From positions 1-57,699 of the forward strand of contig JAEWXF010000036.1 in assembly GCA_023396065.1 (NCBI GenBank): a stretch of 57,699 nt of DNA, written 5' to 3'. The notes under the pieces were generated by a model. The model had not been told where the DNA came from. It was given only the letters and a program-made list of their open reading frames with translations, and searched no databases. Shown piece after piece: positions 49,251-57,699 of the stretch; within the stretch, counting starts at the first letter, position 1; the number at the start of each line of letters is the position of its first letter. Both the position numbers and the translations under genes were made by a program. The stretch is from Methanobacteriota archaeon (GTDB taxonomy: Archaea > Halobacteriota > Methanomicrobia > Methanomicrobiales > Methanocorpusculaceae).

Positions 49251-51749
49251 TTACTGATACTCCACGAGACTCTGAATCTGTTTCGGCAGTCCGCCCTTAA
49301 ACCTCAGACGAATGCCTTCATAATACTCCCGAACCCGGTCATTCATCGTTGGATGAATCTTCAGCTTTGCCGCAGTAAAATCATCCGCCGAAACAACCGA
49401 CCGGTCGGCCCGCAGCGCATGCATGGCAGCCTCGCGGCAGAGACTCTCCAGATCCGAACCGACATACCCTTCGGTCTCCGCAGCAATCCGGGAGATCAGC
49501 TCGGCCCGTACCGGATCTGCAAAGACAACACCGCAGTCCGCTGCAAATTCGGTCAGTACCTGTTTGATGCGATGCGGCGGAATCGGCTGAGGTGCCTGCG
49601 GAATTTTCTTTGCCGCGGTCGTCATCTGTTTTGCCGTCACCGTCTTTCCGGAAAACTTCTCCAGAACCGCATGCAGCGACTGTTCATCCAGATGCAGGAC
49701 AGACTCCGCCATATCATTCAGGGAAGATCCGGCAATCGGCATACTCCGCATGTGAACCGCAAGAATCTTCTCCCGGTCCGCACGTTTCGGCTCGGCAATA
49801 TAGACCAGGCGGTCAAACCGGCCGGAACGGAGCAGTGCAGGATCAATGATATCCGGGCGATTGGACGCCGCAAGAATAATTACATCATTCAGACCCTCAA
49901 TTCCGTCCATCTCGGTAAGCAGCTGATTCAGCACATTTTCCGCAACCTGATTTCCTCCATCCCCCGATCCCCGGGCCGGCGTGAGAGAATCAATCTCATC
50001 AAAGAAAATAATTGAAGGGGAAACCTGCCGGGCTTTCCGGAATACTTCCCGTACCGCACGTTCAGACTCACCGACCCACTTGGAGAGAAGCTGCGGTCCC
50101 TTAATTGCAATGAAGTTCGCACCGCTTTCATGCGCAACCGCACGGGCAATCAGTGTTTTCCCGGTTCCCGGAGGACCATAGAGAAGAACACCCTTCGGAG
50201 GCCTGATACCAAGTTCGGCAAAAGATTCCTTTCTGGTCAACGGATACTCAATCGTCTCACGGACCTCTGAAAGCGCCCCCTCACACCCGCCAACATCACT
50301 CCATCTGGTTGTAACCGGTTCAACAGAAATCTCCCGCATTGCCGACGGCGACACCTCCCGGGAAGCCTCATAGAAGTCCTGAGCAGTAACCTCCAGCGTC
50401 CTGAGAACCTCATCCGGAATCCGTTCCGCGTCCAGGTCAAGTGAGTCCATCTGACGGCGCATAGCCCGGATAGCAGCCTCACGGGACAGTGCTGCAAGAT
50501 CCGCCCCGACAAACCCGCGTGACCGGACCGCAAGCTGCATCAGCAGCGTATCCTTCGCCTGATTGTAGATCTCCTCCGCAGCCTCAACTTTACCGGAATT
50601 TTTCGCAGTCCGTTTCAGTTCTTTGAGACGGGCGGCTCCCTCAAAAGGCATGCCTCGTGTGTGAATCTGCAGGATTTCATGCCGGTCAGCTTCGGTCGGA
50701 ACACCGATCTCAATCTCCCGGTCAAACCGTCCGGGTCTCCGGAGAGCCGGATCAATCGCATCCGGACGGTTGGTGGCTCCGACAACGACGACCTGACCGC
50801 GGTCGGCTACGCCGTCCATCATCGTAAGCAGCTGGGCAACCACCCGGCGCTCAACCTCACCGGTAACATCCTCGCGCCGCGGGGCAATAGAATCCAGCTC
50901 ATCAATAAAGATGATTGCAGGGGCATTCGAACTGGCCTCCTCAAAAACCTCGCGGAGCCGGAGTTCGGACTCGCCGTAATATTTGGAGATGATCTCCGGA
51001 CCCGCAATAGAGATGAAATGCGCACCGCTTTCATTGGCGACAGCCTTTGCAATCAGTGTTTTTCCAGTTCCCGGTGGGCCGTAGAGGAGAACACCTTTCG
51101 GAGGGTCAATTCCAAAGGTTTCAAAGAGTTCCGGATGACGGATCGGCAGTTCAATCATCTCACGAACCCGGCGAAGCTCACCTTTCAGGCCGCCGATATC
51201 CTCGTAGCTGATCAGATTTGTACCGGTGAATCCGTCCTCATCATCAAGCTCATCGGAGAAATCCATGTCAGTATCTGCGGTGATGATGCAGGCCTCATCC
51301 GGTAGAATTTCCTGAACTCTGAACTCTATGTAGGTGTTGGGAATGGCCCCCGGAACGGGGAGAATGTCGCCGACAGATATCGGGAAGTTGATCAGAGCAG
51401 CGGTGATGTCATCGGGGTCACCGAAGAGAGCGGCGGTGTTGTTGGATGGGGGAATCAGGATAATGGACTCGGCATCCACCTGTTTTTCAATCGGGCGGAT
51501 GATGACACGATCTCCGGGGTTCACCCCTGCATTGTTCCGGGTGAACTTGTCGATGCGGATTTTATTCTGTTTCCAGTCACCGGTCATTGCACGCCACACC
51601 TTGGCAACGGTTCTGGACTTGCCTTCGATTTCGATGAGGTCTCCCGGAGTCAGGTTCAGTGCCTTCATGGTGTCAGGATCCAGTCTGGCTTTGCCCTGAC
51701 CCTGATCCTCGGGATAGGCACTGTCCACTTTGAGTGAAATTTCCGGCAT
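49251..51749 (-). CDS. cdc48: Cdc48/VAT-type AAA+ ATPase
   Basis: An 832-residue double-ring AAA+ unfoldase. The N-terminal double-psi-barrel domain begins ISLKVDSAYPEDQGQGKARLDPDTM. D1 has Walker A GPPGTGKT near residue 220 and IIFIDELDSIAPRRED. D2 has GPPGTGKT near residue 510, IIFFDEIDSLTPARG and an SRH region NRPDIIDPALLRSGRFDR. D1 carries an insertion (RLKELKRTAKNSGKVEAAEE) after the second sensor region. The protein extracts and unfolds substrates for the proteasome. It is monocistronic as far as can be seen. A TATA-like TAATATAT lies about 30 bp upstream on the minus strand. Confidence 0.96.
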   Translation of the reverse strand: MPEISLKVDSAYPEDQGQGKARLDPDTMKALNLTPGDLIEIEGKSRTVAKVWRAMTGDWKQNKIRIDKFTRNNAGVNPGDRVIIRPIEKQVDAESIILIPPSNNTAALFGDPDDITAALINFPISVGDILPVPGAIPNTYIEFRVQEILPDEACIITADTDMDFSDELDDEDGFTGTNLISYEDIGGLKGELRRVREMIELPIRHPELFETFGIDPPKGVLLYGPPGTGKTLIAKAVANESGAHFISIAGPEIISKYYGESELRLREVFEEASSNAPAIIFIDELDSIAPRREDVTGEVERRVVAQLLTMMDGVADRGQVVVVGATNRPDAIDPALRRPGRFDREIEIGVPTEADRHEILQIHTRGMPFEGAARLKELKRTAKNSGKVEAAEEIYNQAKDTLLMQLAVRSRGFVGADLAALSREAAIRAMRRQMDSLDLDAERIPDEVLRTLEVTAQDFYEASREVSPSAMREISVEPVTTRWSDVGGCEGALSEVRETIEYPLTRKESFAELGIRPPKGVLLYGPPGTGKTLIARAVAHESGANFIAIKGPQLLSKWVGESERAVREVFRKARQVSPSIIFFDEIDSLTPARGSGDGGNQVAENVLNQLLTEMDGIEGLNDVIILAASNRPDIIDPALLRSGRFDRLVYIAEPKRADREKILAVHMRSMPIAGSSLNDMAESVLHLDEQSLHAVLEKFSGKTVTAKQMTTAAKKIPQAPQPIPPHRIKQVLTEFAADCGVVFADPVRAELISRIAAETEGYVGSDLESLCREAAMHALRADRSVVSADDFTAAKLKIHPTMNDRVREYYEGIRLRFKGGLPKQIQSLVEYQ

Positions 51750-51849
51750 TGCAGTTATAGAATCTCACATGAATCCATTAATATATTCTCTTCAGGTTCC
51801 GTGATATGCGGGTTTTATGTCTGCTACGGGTGATTAATGTAGTACTACC

Positions 51850-53031
51850 ATGCGATTTGTGACGTTTGATCCGGTGTTTGGCGCTGCAGGAGATATGATC
51901 TGCGGAGCCCTGCTTGCTGCGGGAGCAGATGCAGACGCAATGGTCCGTGCAATGCGGTCTGCATCAGCCGATCCGGAAATTCTGCAGGTGGTGCGCTGCG
52001 GAGTTCCGGCAGTGCAGGTGCGGATGCACGCCGGCCCGGCGCACCGGACACTGGAGGAGGTTCTGGATATTGTACGGAGTGCAGATGCCCCGGAGGGTGC
52101 CAGGGATCTCGCCGAACGGGTGTTCTCCCGGATACATGCAGCGGAAACACACGTCCACGGAACGCATCATGTGCATTTTCATGAAGTCGGGGCAGATGAT
52201 GCGATTGCCGATGTGCTTGGAGCCTGTACCGGATTTCTGTCGCTGGAGGCGGACGGTGTGCAGGTCCTGCCGGTTTCGGCGGGATCCGGAACTCTGACCT
52301 GCGCTCACGGGGTTATGCCGGTCCCCGCACCGGCAACCGCCGAGATTTTCGCAGCATCGGATCTGATCATCCGGACCGGTGATACCTTTTCCGGGGAGCT
52401 GTGTACCCCGACGGGTGCGGCGCTTCTGGCAGAGTTCCACGCAACGTTTGGAACACAGGAAACCTGCGGGAAACTCTGCAGAGTCGGCTGCGGTGCGGGA
52501 AGCCGTGATCCGGCGGATCATCCGAACGTTCTGCGGGTGATGATTCAGGAAACGGAATCAAAATCTTCTGAGAAGGTGGTTGATGTGCTGGAAACAAACG
52601 TGGATGATCTTTCCGGGGAGATTTTATCTGCGGCTGTTGCGAGGATAATGGAAGAGGGAGGCAGGGATGCCTGTCTGATACCGGTGATCATGAAAAAGGG
52701 ACGGCCGGGCTTCATCATCCGCGTGGTGTGTATGCCAAACGATGCAGAACGCCTCGCAAAGGTGGTCGCCCGGGAAACCGGAAGTCTTGGTGTCCGGTGT
52801 ACTCCGATGGTGCACCGATTTGTTGCGGATCGGGCGGTTGTACCGCAACCGGTGGTGGTAAACGGACATGTGTATTCCATTGATGTGAAGACTGCGTTCC
52901 TGAACGGGAGACCGTACTCACGAAAGGCTGAGTTCGATCAGGTGCAGACGGCGGCAAGAGAGGCGGGTGTTTCCGTGAAGGAACTCAAGCGGGCGGTTGA
53001 GGAAGAGGCATGGAAGAGGGGACAGGAGTAA
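51850..53031 (+). CDS. larC: LarC-like nickel insertion protein (DUF111)
   Basis: A 393-residue protein of the LarC family. VTFDPVFGAAGDMICGALLAAG, HHVHFHEVGADDAIADVLGA with its His-rich metal patch, and LETNVDDLSGEI are typical. LarC inserts nickel into the pincer pyridinium cofactor of lactate racemase in bacteria, using CTP. No larA, larB or larE is in the window. Methanogens have high nickel needs, so another nickel-related role is possible. The radB start lies 22 bases before its stop, a coupled overlap. Domain order and length are normal. Confidence 0.9.
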   Translation: MRFVTFDPVFGAAGDMICGALLAAGADADAMVRAMRSASADPEILQVVRCGVPAVQVRMHAGPAHRTLEEVLDIVRSADAPEGARDLAERVFSRIHAAETHVHGTHHVHFHEVGADDAIADVLGACTGFLSLEADGVQVLPVSAGSGTLTCAHGVMPVPAPATAEIFAASDLIIRTGDTFSGELCTPTGAALLAEFHATFGTQETCGKLCRVGCGAGSRDPADHPNVLRVMIQETESKSSEKVVDVLETNVDDLSGEILSAAVARIMEEGGRDACLIPVIMKKGRPGFIIRVVCMPNDAERLAKVVARETGSLGVRCTPMVHRFVADRAVVPQPVVVNGHVYSIDVKTAFLNGRPYSRKAEFDQVQTAAREAGVSVKELKRAVEEEAWKRGQE

Positions 53032-53687
53032 AGACACTTACCGGCGCAGACGGACTTGACCGGCTTCTGGGCGGTGGGCTGGAACCCCGGGTGATTACCC
53101 AGTTTGTCGGGGAAGCAGGGTCCGGAAAGAGTACGCTGTGCCTAGTCGCCGCAGTGGCAGTTCTCCGAAACGGTGGCGGGGTGGTGTATGTGGATACAGA
53201 GGGCTTTTCGGTGGACCGGTTTTCCCAGATTGCAGGAGAGGATACCGAGGATGCGGCATCCCGGATCTATGTGTTTGAACCGCTGACATTCGCGGAACAG
53301 GGAGCAATGATCTCGTCTGCCGAGTCGCTTCTGAAAGCCGGAAAAGTACAGCTGCTGATTGTGGACTCGGCAACGGCACTGTATCGGGTGGAACAGATGG
53401 AAACACGCGAGGCACTGTCCATGCTGTCCCAGCAGATGATGGTGCTGCTGGGACTTGCCAAGCGGTTCGGTGTGCCTGCGATAATTACCAATCAGGTGTT
53501 TATGGATGTGGACCGGCACAGACTGACCGGACTTGGAGGTACGGCGCTGGCCCATATTTCAAAGGCGATTGTGCGGGTGGAGAAATATGAGGGGTTCCGG
53601 CGTGCCGTGCTGATGAAACACCGGTCCCGGCCGGAAGGGGATCAGTGGGATTTTGTCATTACCGGGGACGGTGTCAGGAACCGGTAA
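53010..53687 (+). CDS. radB: RadB recombinase paralogue
   Basis: A 225-residue RecA-superfamily protein. LDRLLGGGLEPRVITQFVGEAGSGKSTLCL contains Walker A (GEAGSGKS), VVYVDTEGFSVDRF follows, and LLIVDSATALYR is the Walker B strand. The N-terminal helix-hairpin-helix domain of RadA is missing, which identifies RadB. It helps load RadA and binds DNA weakly with low ATPase activity. It overlaps larC in another frame, so it is presumably translated from the same mRNA. No biochemical link to LarC is known. Confidence 0.94.
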   Translation: MEEGTGVKTLTGADGLDRLLGGGLEPRVITQFVGEAGSGKSTLCLVAAVAVLRNGGGVVYVDTEGFSVDRFSQIAGEDTEDAASRIYVFEPLTFAEQGAMISSAESLLKAGKVQLLIVDSATALYRVEQMETREALSMLSQQMMVLLGLAKRFGVPAIITNQVFMDVDRHRLTGLGGTALAHISKAIVRVEKYEGFRRAVLMKHRSRPEGDQWDFVITGDGVRNR

Positions 53688-53747
53688 GGGCGGTTCTGTG
53701 GAGAGGAACCCTTATGACTTTTTTGAACCCATATGTATGGATACTAT

Positions 53748-55031
53748 ATGGACGCGACTGTTACTGATTCCGGGTTGTTACAGCTCACTGAGATTGTTTT
53801 GACAGCTGAAGTGGTGAACGGTAACTCATCTCTGGGTGTGAATGATCTGCCCGCAGCTCTGCGTCCGATGTTCTGTCCGGATGAGCCGGGAGTAATCGCC
53901 CGGCCTGTTTCCATTAAAGAAGGGGTCCTCAAAACATATTTCCCCAAACTTTCACCGCGGAAAATTCTTGAGGATGGAAAGAATTCCTATCTGGTCTGCA
54001 ATGATCTCGGGCAGTTTGCTGTGACGACCTTTGCACCGGCGATGAAATGGTATCTCCGGGCCGCGGGGACAAAGGCTGTCCTGGCAAATCCGGCGCTCGC
54101 ACTGTCCTATGAAGTTTCGGGGGAGACAGGAATCTCCTACAAAGAGGCGCGTGCAGTAAGTCCGCTGTTCGAAGACACGGTTGCTTCCCTGAGTGCGAAG
54201 ATCGGGGCTATCACTGCAAAGTCCGAGGCATTCCGGGAAGCTGTGGATCTGGTGGTGCCGTATGCACCCGAGGAGATTGAGTTCTCCTTAGACGATCTTG
54301 TCTGCACGCCGGACCAGCTGGCAATTGTCCGGAAAGTCAGGATTTCTCTCGAAAATCAGGAGTTTCTGCGAAGCCACAGAATATATGAGCTGGGCAGAAT
54401 ACTGCTGGTCGGACCGCCCGGTACCGGGAAAACATCATTTGCCCTGGCACTGTCGCGGTCTGTCCATATGCCGGTTCTGGAGGTCCGGCTTTCGATGCTG
54501 ACGTCCCAGTATCTGGGGGAGACTTCAAAGAATATTGACCGGATCTTTGATCTGGCAAAAAAGATTGCTCCCTGCATTCTGTTTATCGACGAGTTCGATT
54601 ATATTGCGAAGACCCGTATTTCGGATGACAACGGAACGATGAAGCGGGCGGTAAACACCCTTCTGAAAAGTATTGACCACATTAACCTGATTAAAGATCA
54701 GGTGCTGCTGATCGGGGCAACAAACCATGCAGGAATGCTGGATGATGCAGCCTGGCGGCGGTTTGATGAGGTGGTTATGTTTAGTCTGCCGGATGCTGCG
54801 ATGCGCCGGGCAATTCTTGAACATGTGGCGTCGGGCATCCCCTGTGCGATGGACTTTGAAACCCTGGCTGAACGGACAGAGGGATTCTCCGGGGCGGATC
54901 TCCGGATGATGCTGACGGAAGCGATCGTATCGGCACTGTTAGGCGGCAGAAAAGAGTTGATAGAAGAGGATGTGAACGCTGGTATGACGCTGGTGAACCG
55001 CCGCAATGTGGTCCGGAGCGGGTGCCAGTAA
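53748..55031 (+). CDS. AAA+ ATPase with an uncharacterised N-terminal domain
   Basis: A 427-residue protein. Residues 1-190 form a domain I do not recognise, with a beta-rich start (LLQLTEIVLTAEVVNG). The AAA+ module has Walker A VGPPGTGKTSFALALS near residue 225, CILFIDEFDYIAKTR as Walker B, GATNHAGMLDDAAWRRFDE as sensor and arginine-finger region, and a C-terminal helical lid GFSGADLRMMLTEAI. It resembles the katanin/Cdc48-D2 type. It is in a compact run with radB and an MBL gene. An alternative start five codons upstream is possible, but a TATA-like CTTATG just before favours the second ATG. Confidence 0.8.
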   Translation: MDATVTDSGLLQLTEIVLTAEVVNGNSSLGVNDLPAALRPMFCPDEPGVIARPVSIKEGVLKTYFPKLSPRKILEDGKNSYLVCNDLGQFAVTTFAPAMKWYLRAAGTKAVLANPALALSYEVSGETGISYKEARAVSPLFEDTVASLSAKIGAITAKSEAFREAVDLVVPYAPEEIEFSLDDLVCTPDQLAIVRKVRISLENQEFLRSHRIYELGRILLVGPPGTGKTSFALALSRSVHMPVLEVRLSMLTSQYLGETSKNIDRIFDLAKKIAPCILFIDEFDYIAKTRISDDNGTMKRAVNTLLKSIDHINLIKDQVLLIGATNHAGMLDDAAWRRFDEVVMFSLPDAAMRRAILEHVASGIPCAMDFETLAERTEGFSGADLRMMLTEAIVSALLGGRKELIEEDVNAGMTLVNRRNVVRSGCQ

Positions 55032-55043
55032 GAGAGCCGGATT

Positions 55044-55787
55044 ATGCGGGTAACTGTTCTCGGTACGGGCGATGTTGTGGGAACGCCAAAGGTCGGGTGC
55101 GACTGTTCTGTGTGCCGGACCGCCCGGGAACAGGGTGTGCAGCGGCTGCGAACCTCTGTTCTTGTGGAGCGGAACGGAAAGCATCTGCTGATTGATACGG
55201 GACCGGATCTGCGGCTGCAGTTGCTTGCGGCAGGTTCACCGCATATTGATGCGGTGATCTGGACACACGGGCACTATGATCATTTTATGGGTTTCGGGGA
55301 TTTCTACCGGGTGCAGCGTGAGGTGATCCGTGTGTTCGGAGCGCCGGAGGTGCTTGCATACTGCGGAGGAATTTTTTCTTTTATCCGGCATGAGGAGGTT
55401 CCGGTCGTGCCCTACGAACCGTTTGATGTCTGCGGGATGCGGGTGACACTTTTTCCGGTTGTGCACGATACGCCGACCTACGGTGTTCGCGTTGAAGCGG
55501 ACGGCGCTGTGTTTGTGTACTCCTGCGATACCACCGATTCTCTGACGGAACGGACGCTTGCGGTGATGAAAGATGCCGATCTCCTGCTGCTCGACGGTAT
55601 TTTTCCGGCTGATGTGCATATCTCCAAACATATGAATGTGGCAGAGGCTGAGCAGCTTGCGATGCGGCTTTCTCCGAAGGAGTTCTGGTGTGTGCATATG
55701 AGCCATAAGATTCCATGGGAGTACCGGTCCGGAGCACGGGATATGCAGAGCTGGGTGCTTTGTGGCGCTGGCGGGGACACGTTCTAG
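55044..55787 (+). CDS. PhnP-like metallo-beta-lactamase fold phosphodiesterase
   Basis: A 247-residue MBL-fold hydrolase. THGHYDH at residues 74-80 is the metal motif, VHDTPTYGVRV supplies a further His and SCDTTDS the bridging acid. CDCSVC at residues 19-24 is the structural zinc site found in PhnP, the cyclic ribose-phosphate phosphodiesterase. VHMSHKIPWEY gives the last ligand. Archaeal homologues are common and their substrate is not known; a cyclic phosphodiester is an inference. It starts 12 bases after the AAA gene and 25 bases before cofC, in a same-strand cluster. Confidence 0.88.
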   Translation: MRVTVLGTGDVVGTPKVGCDCSVCRTAREQGVQRLRTSVLVERNGKHLLIDTGPDLRLQLLAAGSPHIDAVIWTHGHYDHFMGFGDFYRVQREVIRVFGAPEVLAYCGGIFSFIRHEEVPVVPYEPFDVCGMRVTLFPVVHDTPTYGVRVEADGAVFVYSCDTTDSLTERTLAVMKDADLLLLDGIFPADVHISKHMNVAEAEQLAMRLSPKEFWCVHMSHKIPWEYRSGARDMQSWVLCGAGGDTF

Positions 55788-55812
55788 TATTTTCAGCGAC
55801 TAATACAGTAGT

Positions 55813-56451
55813 ATGTACTTCCACGCCCTGATTCCGTTTAAGCCGATAAATCCAAAGACCCGTCTGTCGCCTGTTATGAGTCAGGAGGAACGCGAGGAGT
55901 TTGCCGAGGTCATGCTCGGAGATGTGATCTCGGCGGTGCGGAAGACCGGGTGTACTGCGACGCTTTTGTGTACGTCAAAATATTCCTGTACTGAGGCGCT
56001 GGTGGCGGTGCGGAAAGAGGGGCTGAACGAGGCGATTAACTGGGCATTGCCGCAGTTCCATTGCCCTGCACTGATTATTATGTCGGATCTGCCGATGGTT
56101 ACACCCGGTAGTCTGCAGAGAGTGCTGTCGACCCGTGCGGATATGGCAATCGTTCCAGGTCTGGGCGGCGGGACAAATGTGATCTTTATTAAACATCCTG
56201 AGCTGTTCCATGTGGAGTATTATGGGTTTTCCTTCCGCAGACATCTGCAGATTGCAGAGGAGCTGGGGCTGTCGGTTGAGATTATGGATTCTATGCGGAT
56301 GTCAACCGATGTGGATGAGCCGGCGGATCTGGTGGAGCTGATGATTCACGGACACGGGAATGCTCGCGAGTGGCTCTACCGGCACGGGTTTGAGCTGCTG
56401 GTGGAGAATGGACGGGTGAGTGTGATGCGGAACGGTGAGCGTGTTGTCTGA
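55813..56451 (+). CDS. cofC: 2-phospho-L-lactate guanylyltransferase (coenzyme F420 synthesis)
   Basis: A 212-residue nucleotidyltransferase. FHALIPFKPINPKTRLSPVMSQEEREEFAEVML opens the fold with the GTP-binding loop. ALIIMSDLPMVTPGSL holds the metal-binding Asp, and STDVDEPADLVELM ends the core. CofC joins GTP and 2-phospho-L-lactate to give the activated side chain that CofD attaches to the deazaflavin Fo. F420 is the central hydride carrier of methanogenesis. A TPR protein gene overlaps its last 17 bases. The TATA-like TTTTCAGCGACTAATACAG leader is weak, so it may depend on upstream transcription. Confidence 0.94.
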   Translation: MYFHALIPFKPINPKTRLSPVMSQEEREEFAEVMLGDVISAVRKTGCTATLLCTSKYSCTEALVAVRKEGLNEAINWALPQFHCPALIIMSDLPMVTPGSLQRVLSTRADMAIVPGLGGGTNVIFIKHPELFHVEYYGFSFRRHLQIAEELGLSVEIMDSMRMSTDVDEPADLVELMIHGHGNAREWLYRHGFELLVENGRVSVMRNGERVV

Positions 56452-57310
56452 GACTGAGGGTCTGCTGAACTCTGCGAATGAACTGGCGGCAGCGGGGCGG
56501 CTGGATGAGGCACTCAGGGGATATGATGCTGTGATCGCCGGAGATCCTCTGCATCCGCTTGCATGGGTTGGAAAAGCAGCGGTTTTGAAGGCGCTGTCAC
56601 GATACGGGGAGTGTGCAGCGTGTTTTGATGCGGCACTGGACGGGGTTGCGCTCTGGGATGGTGTTGCGCCGGAGGATGCGGACCGCCGGGATCTGTTTCT
56701 TTCGATGCTGTGGGTGCTGAAGGCGGAGGCACTGCTGTATGCGGGGCGGCCAACTGAGGCGATTGCTGCGGTTGATGCGGCGGACGCGCTACGGGCACCG
56801 GATGCAGCTTCGCTTGTTGTCCGCGGACAGGCTCATGCCCAGCGGAAAGAGTATGAGGAGGCAGGAAACTGTTTGTATCGTGCTGAGGAGTGGTGTAATG
56901 CTGTTGAAGATTCGATGCTGACGCAGGTCTGGCTGTGTAAGGTGCAGCTTGCAAAGGATGCGGGGGGGCGACTGGCCCCGGCGTATGCTGCAGAGATGTA
57001 TGCCCGGAATGCAGGATGGCGTGCTCCGTCGGGAACTGGGGAGGAGCTGGCTGAGCGCGCGAACAATCTGCGAAATGAGGGTCTGCTGTATGATGCGCTG
57101 CGCTACTATGATGCGGCGCTTGCGGCGGGTACAGAGAATGCTGCCCTGATACTGTTTTACAAGGGGGTGATCTTTGAGCAGCTGCGCAGGCGTGCAGATG
57201 CTCTGGACTGTTACAATGATGCGCTGCGTGCGGGACCTCAGCCGGAGGACGAGTTCCGTATCCGGGTACGACGCTCAAGTCTGCGACTTGAGGGTAGCCA
57301 GAGTGTGTGA
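56435..57310 (+). CDS. Tetratricopeptide-repeat protein
   Basis: A 291-residue soluble protein from a GTG start that overlaps cofC by 17 bases. At least four TPR units can be seen. Examples are LLNSANELAAAGRLDEALRG (residues 10-30), SMLWVLKAEALLYAGRPTEA (around residue 95), and two near the end, NNLRNEGLLYDALRYYDAAL and LILFYKGVIFEQLRRRADAL. Such proteins are protein-interaction scaffolds. The partner is unknown. It is the last gene of the run starting at larC. No signal peptide or membrane segment is present. Confidence 0.85.
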   Translation: MSVLSETEGLLNSANELAAAGRLDEALRGYDAVIAGDPLHPLAWVGKAAVLKALSRYGECAACFDAALDGVALWDGVAPEDADRRDLFLSMLWVLKAEALLYAGRPTEAIAAVDAADALRAPDAASLVVRGQAHAQRKEYEEAGNCLYRAEEWCNAVEDSMLTQVWLCKVQLAKDAGGRLAPAYAAEMYARNAGWRAPSGTGEELAERANNLRNEGLLYDALRYYDAALAAGTENAALILFYKGVIFEQLRRRADALDCYNDALRAGPQPEDEFRIRVRRSSLRLEGSQSV

Positions 57311-57699
57311 CGTGTACGGCACGTATTGGTTGCAGGATTTCTCTCATTCGCGTTTACTCTGAAATCCGACGGATATGGGATGCTTCGGCCCCCTGTGAGT
57401 AAGCACGGAAATTTTCAGTTTTCCCTATATGTCTGCGCCCGTAGAGGATGATGAGCTGGCCTGTGGCGGAGTGATACTTTTCGTTGAGGCAGGCAAGTTC
57501 CCGTTTTGCGTCCTGCCGTCGGGAGGGATGAGATGTTGGAGTTCTGCCGATCGAAAAAAAGAAGAGGTTGCTGAGGAGAGATACCTGATATCAGCAAGTC
57601 CGTCTAGTAGATGCACATTTCATTTGTTGTTGGTTGTGTGTCGTGACTATACCCAGCAGAGTAGGTTGTTGTGCTGAGAATAGGAAATTGCCATACCGA
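57311..57699. other. Gene-poor end of the window
   Basis: No gene can be supported. A possible TATA element CCTATATG lies at about 57424-57431, and a frame of 82 codons is open from 57429. The predicted protein resembles nothing and has no domain, so it is not called. Nothing repetitive or structured stands out. Confidence 0.4.

Noticed and set aside
57429..57677. 82-codon frame at the window end
   Set aside because: No domain or typical composition. A TATA-like element nearby is not enough to call a gene.

Overview
The window comes from a methanogenic archaeon, most likely of the order Methanomicrobiales (a Methanocorpusculum-like genome is my inference). The evidence is the methyl-CoM reductase activation protein AtwA, CofC for coenzyme F420, Sep-tRNA:Cys-tRNA synthase, archaeal membrane LonB, a thermosome, a Cdc48/VAT ATPase, RadB, Rio2, Nob1, DUF460, TATA-type promoters and closely packed genes with short leaders. 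Most of it is a conserved housekeeping chromosome with moderately high G+C. Accessory DNA is limited to about the first 600 bases and a small AT-rich islet around 3.59-4.61 kb.

Layout. 1-0.6 kb: C-terminal remnant of a DDE transposase and a degenerate AT-rich stretch with a 56-bp direct repeat. 0.6-3.5 kb: tldD-tldE-bofA operon (minus). 3.6-4.6 kb: a GxxExxY gene between inverted families of a palindromic repeat. 4.6-10.4 kb: lonB, then prs-nob1-gfcR, then the thermosome. 10.4-15.7 kb: tRNA-Ser, a chagasin-like small protein, an AlkD-FKBP-methyltransferase operon, an Lhr-type helicase and a thioredoxin. 15.7-21.7 kb: initiator tRNA-Met, apgM, a bactofilin-like protein with a methyltransferase-like partner, atwA, a DUF134 regulator and a DUF1805 lipoprotein. 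21.9-29.5 kb: a fused, bacterial-type PurL, a PAP2 phosphatase, metG and an unknown gene. 29.5-32.6 kb: the cysteine/sulfur block. 32.7-40.6 kb: DEAD-box helicase, DUF362 ferredoxin, DUF92 and CDP-alcohol transferase membrane/lipid genes, arfC, bcp, sua5 and an ACT protein. 40.6-45.3 kb: tRNA-Gly, DUF460, rio2, a degenerate NcsA/TtuA paralogue and nadE. 45.4-49.1 kb: an S-layer-type surface protein, then an unknown gene abutting a disulfide oxidoreductase. 49.2-57.3 kb: cdc48, then a compact plus-strand run larC-radB-AAA-MBL-cofC-TPR.

The most interesting region is 29.5-32.6 kb. The gene for tRNA-Cys lies directly upstream of a 67-residue ORF and of pscS, whose enzyme converts Sep-tRNA(Cys) to Cys-tRNA(Cys). 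All three are on one strand, with one visible TATA box. The leader of this unit carries two overlapping copies of a palindrome of the type ATTCAC-N3-GTGAAT. One copy recurs, identical over 15 bases, in front of the divergent metY (O-acetylhomoserine sulfhydrylase) gene. In both promoters the palindrome is centred about 30 bp downstream of the TATA box. This predicts a repressor that controls tRNA-dependent cysteine synthesis and sulfhydrylation together, with the tRNA substrate and its modifying enzyme on one transcript. Other observations are a catalytically dead NcsA/TtuA-like protein, a clostridial-type single-chain PurL, a DUF1805 lipoprotein, the repeat-flanked GxxExxY islet and several structured intergenic regions.
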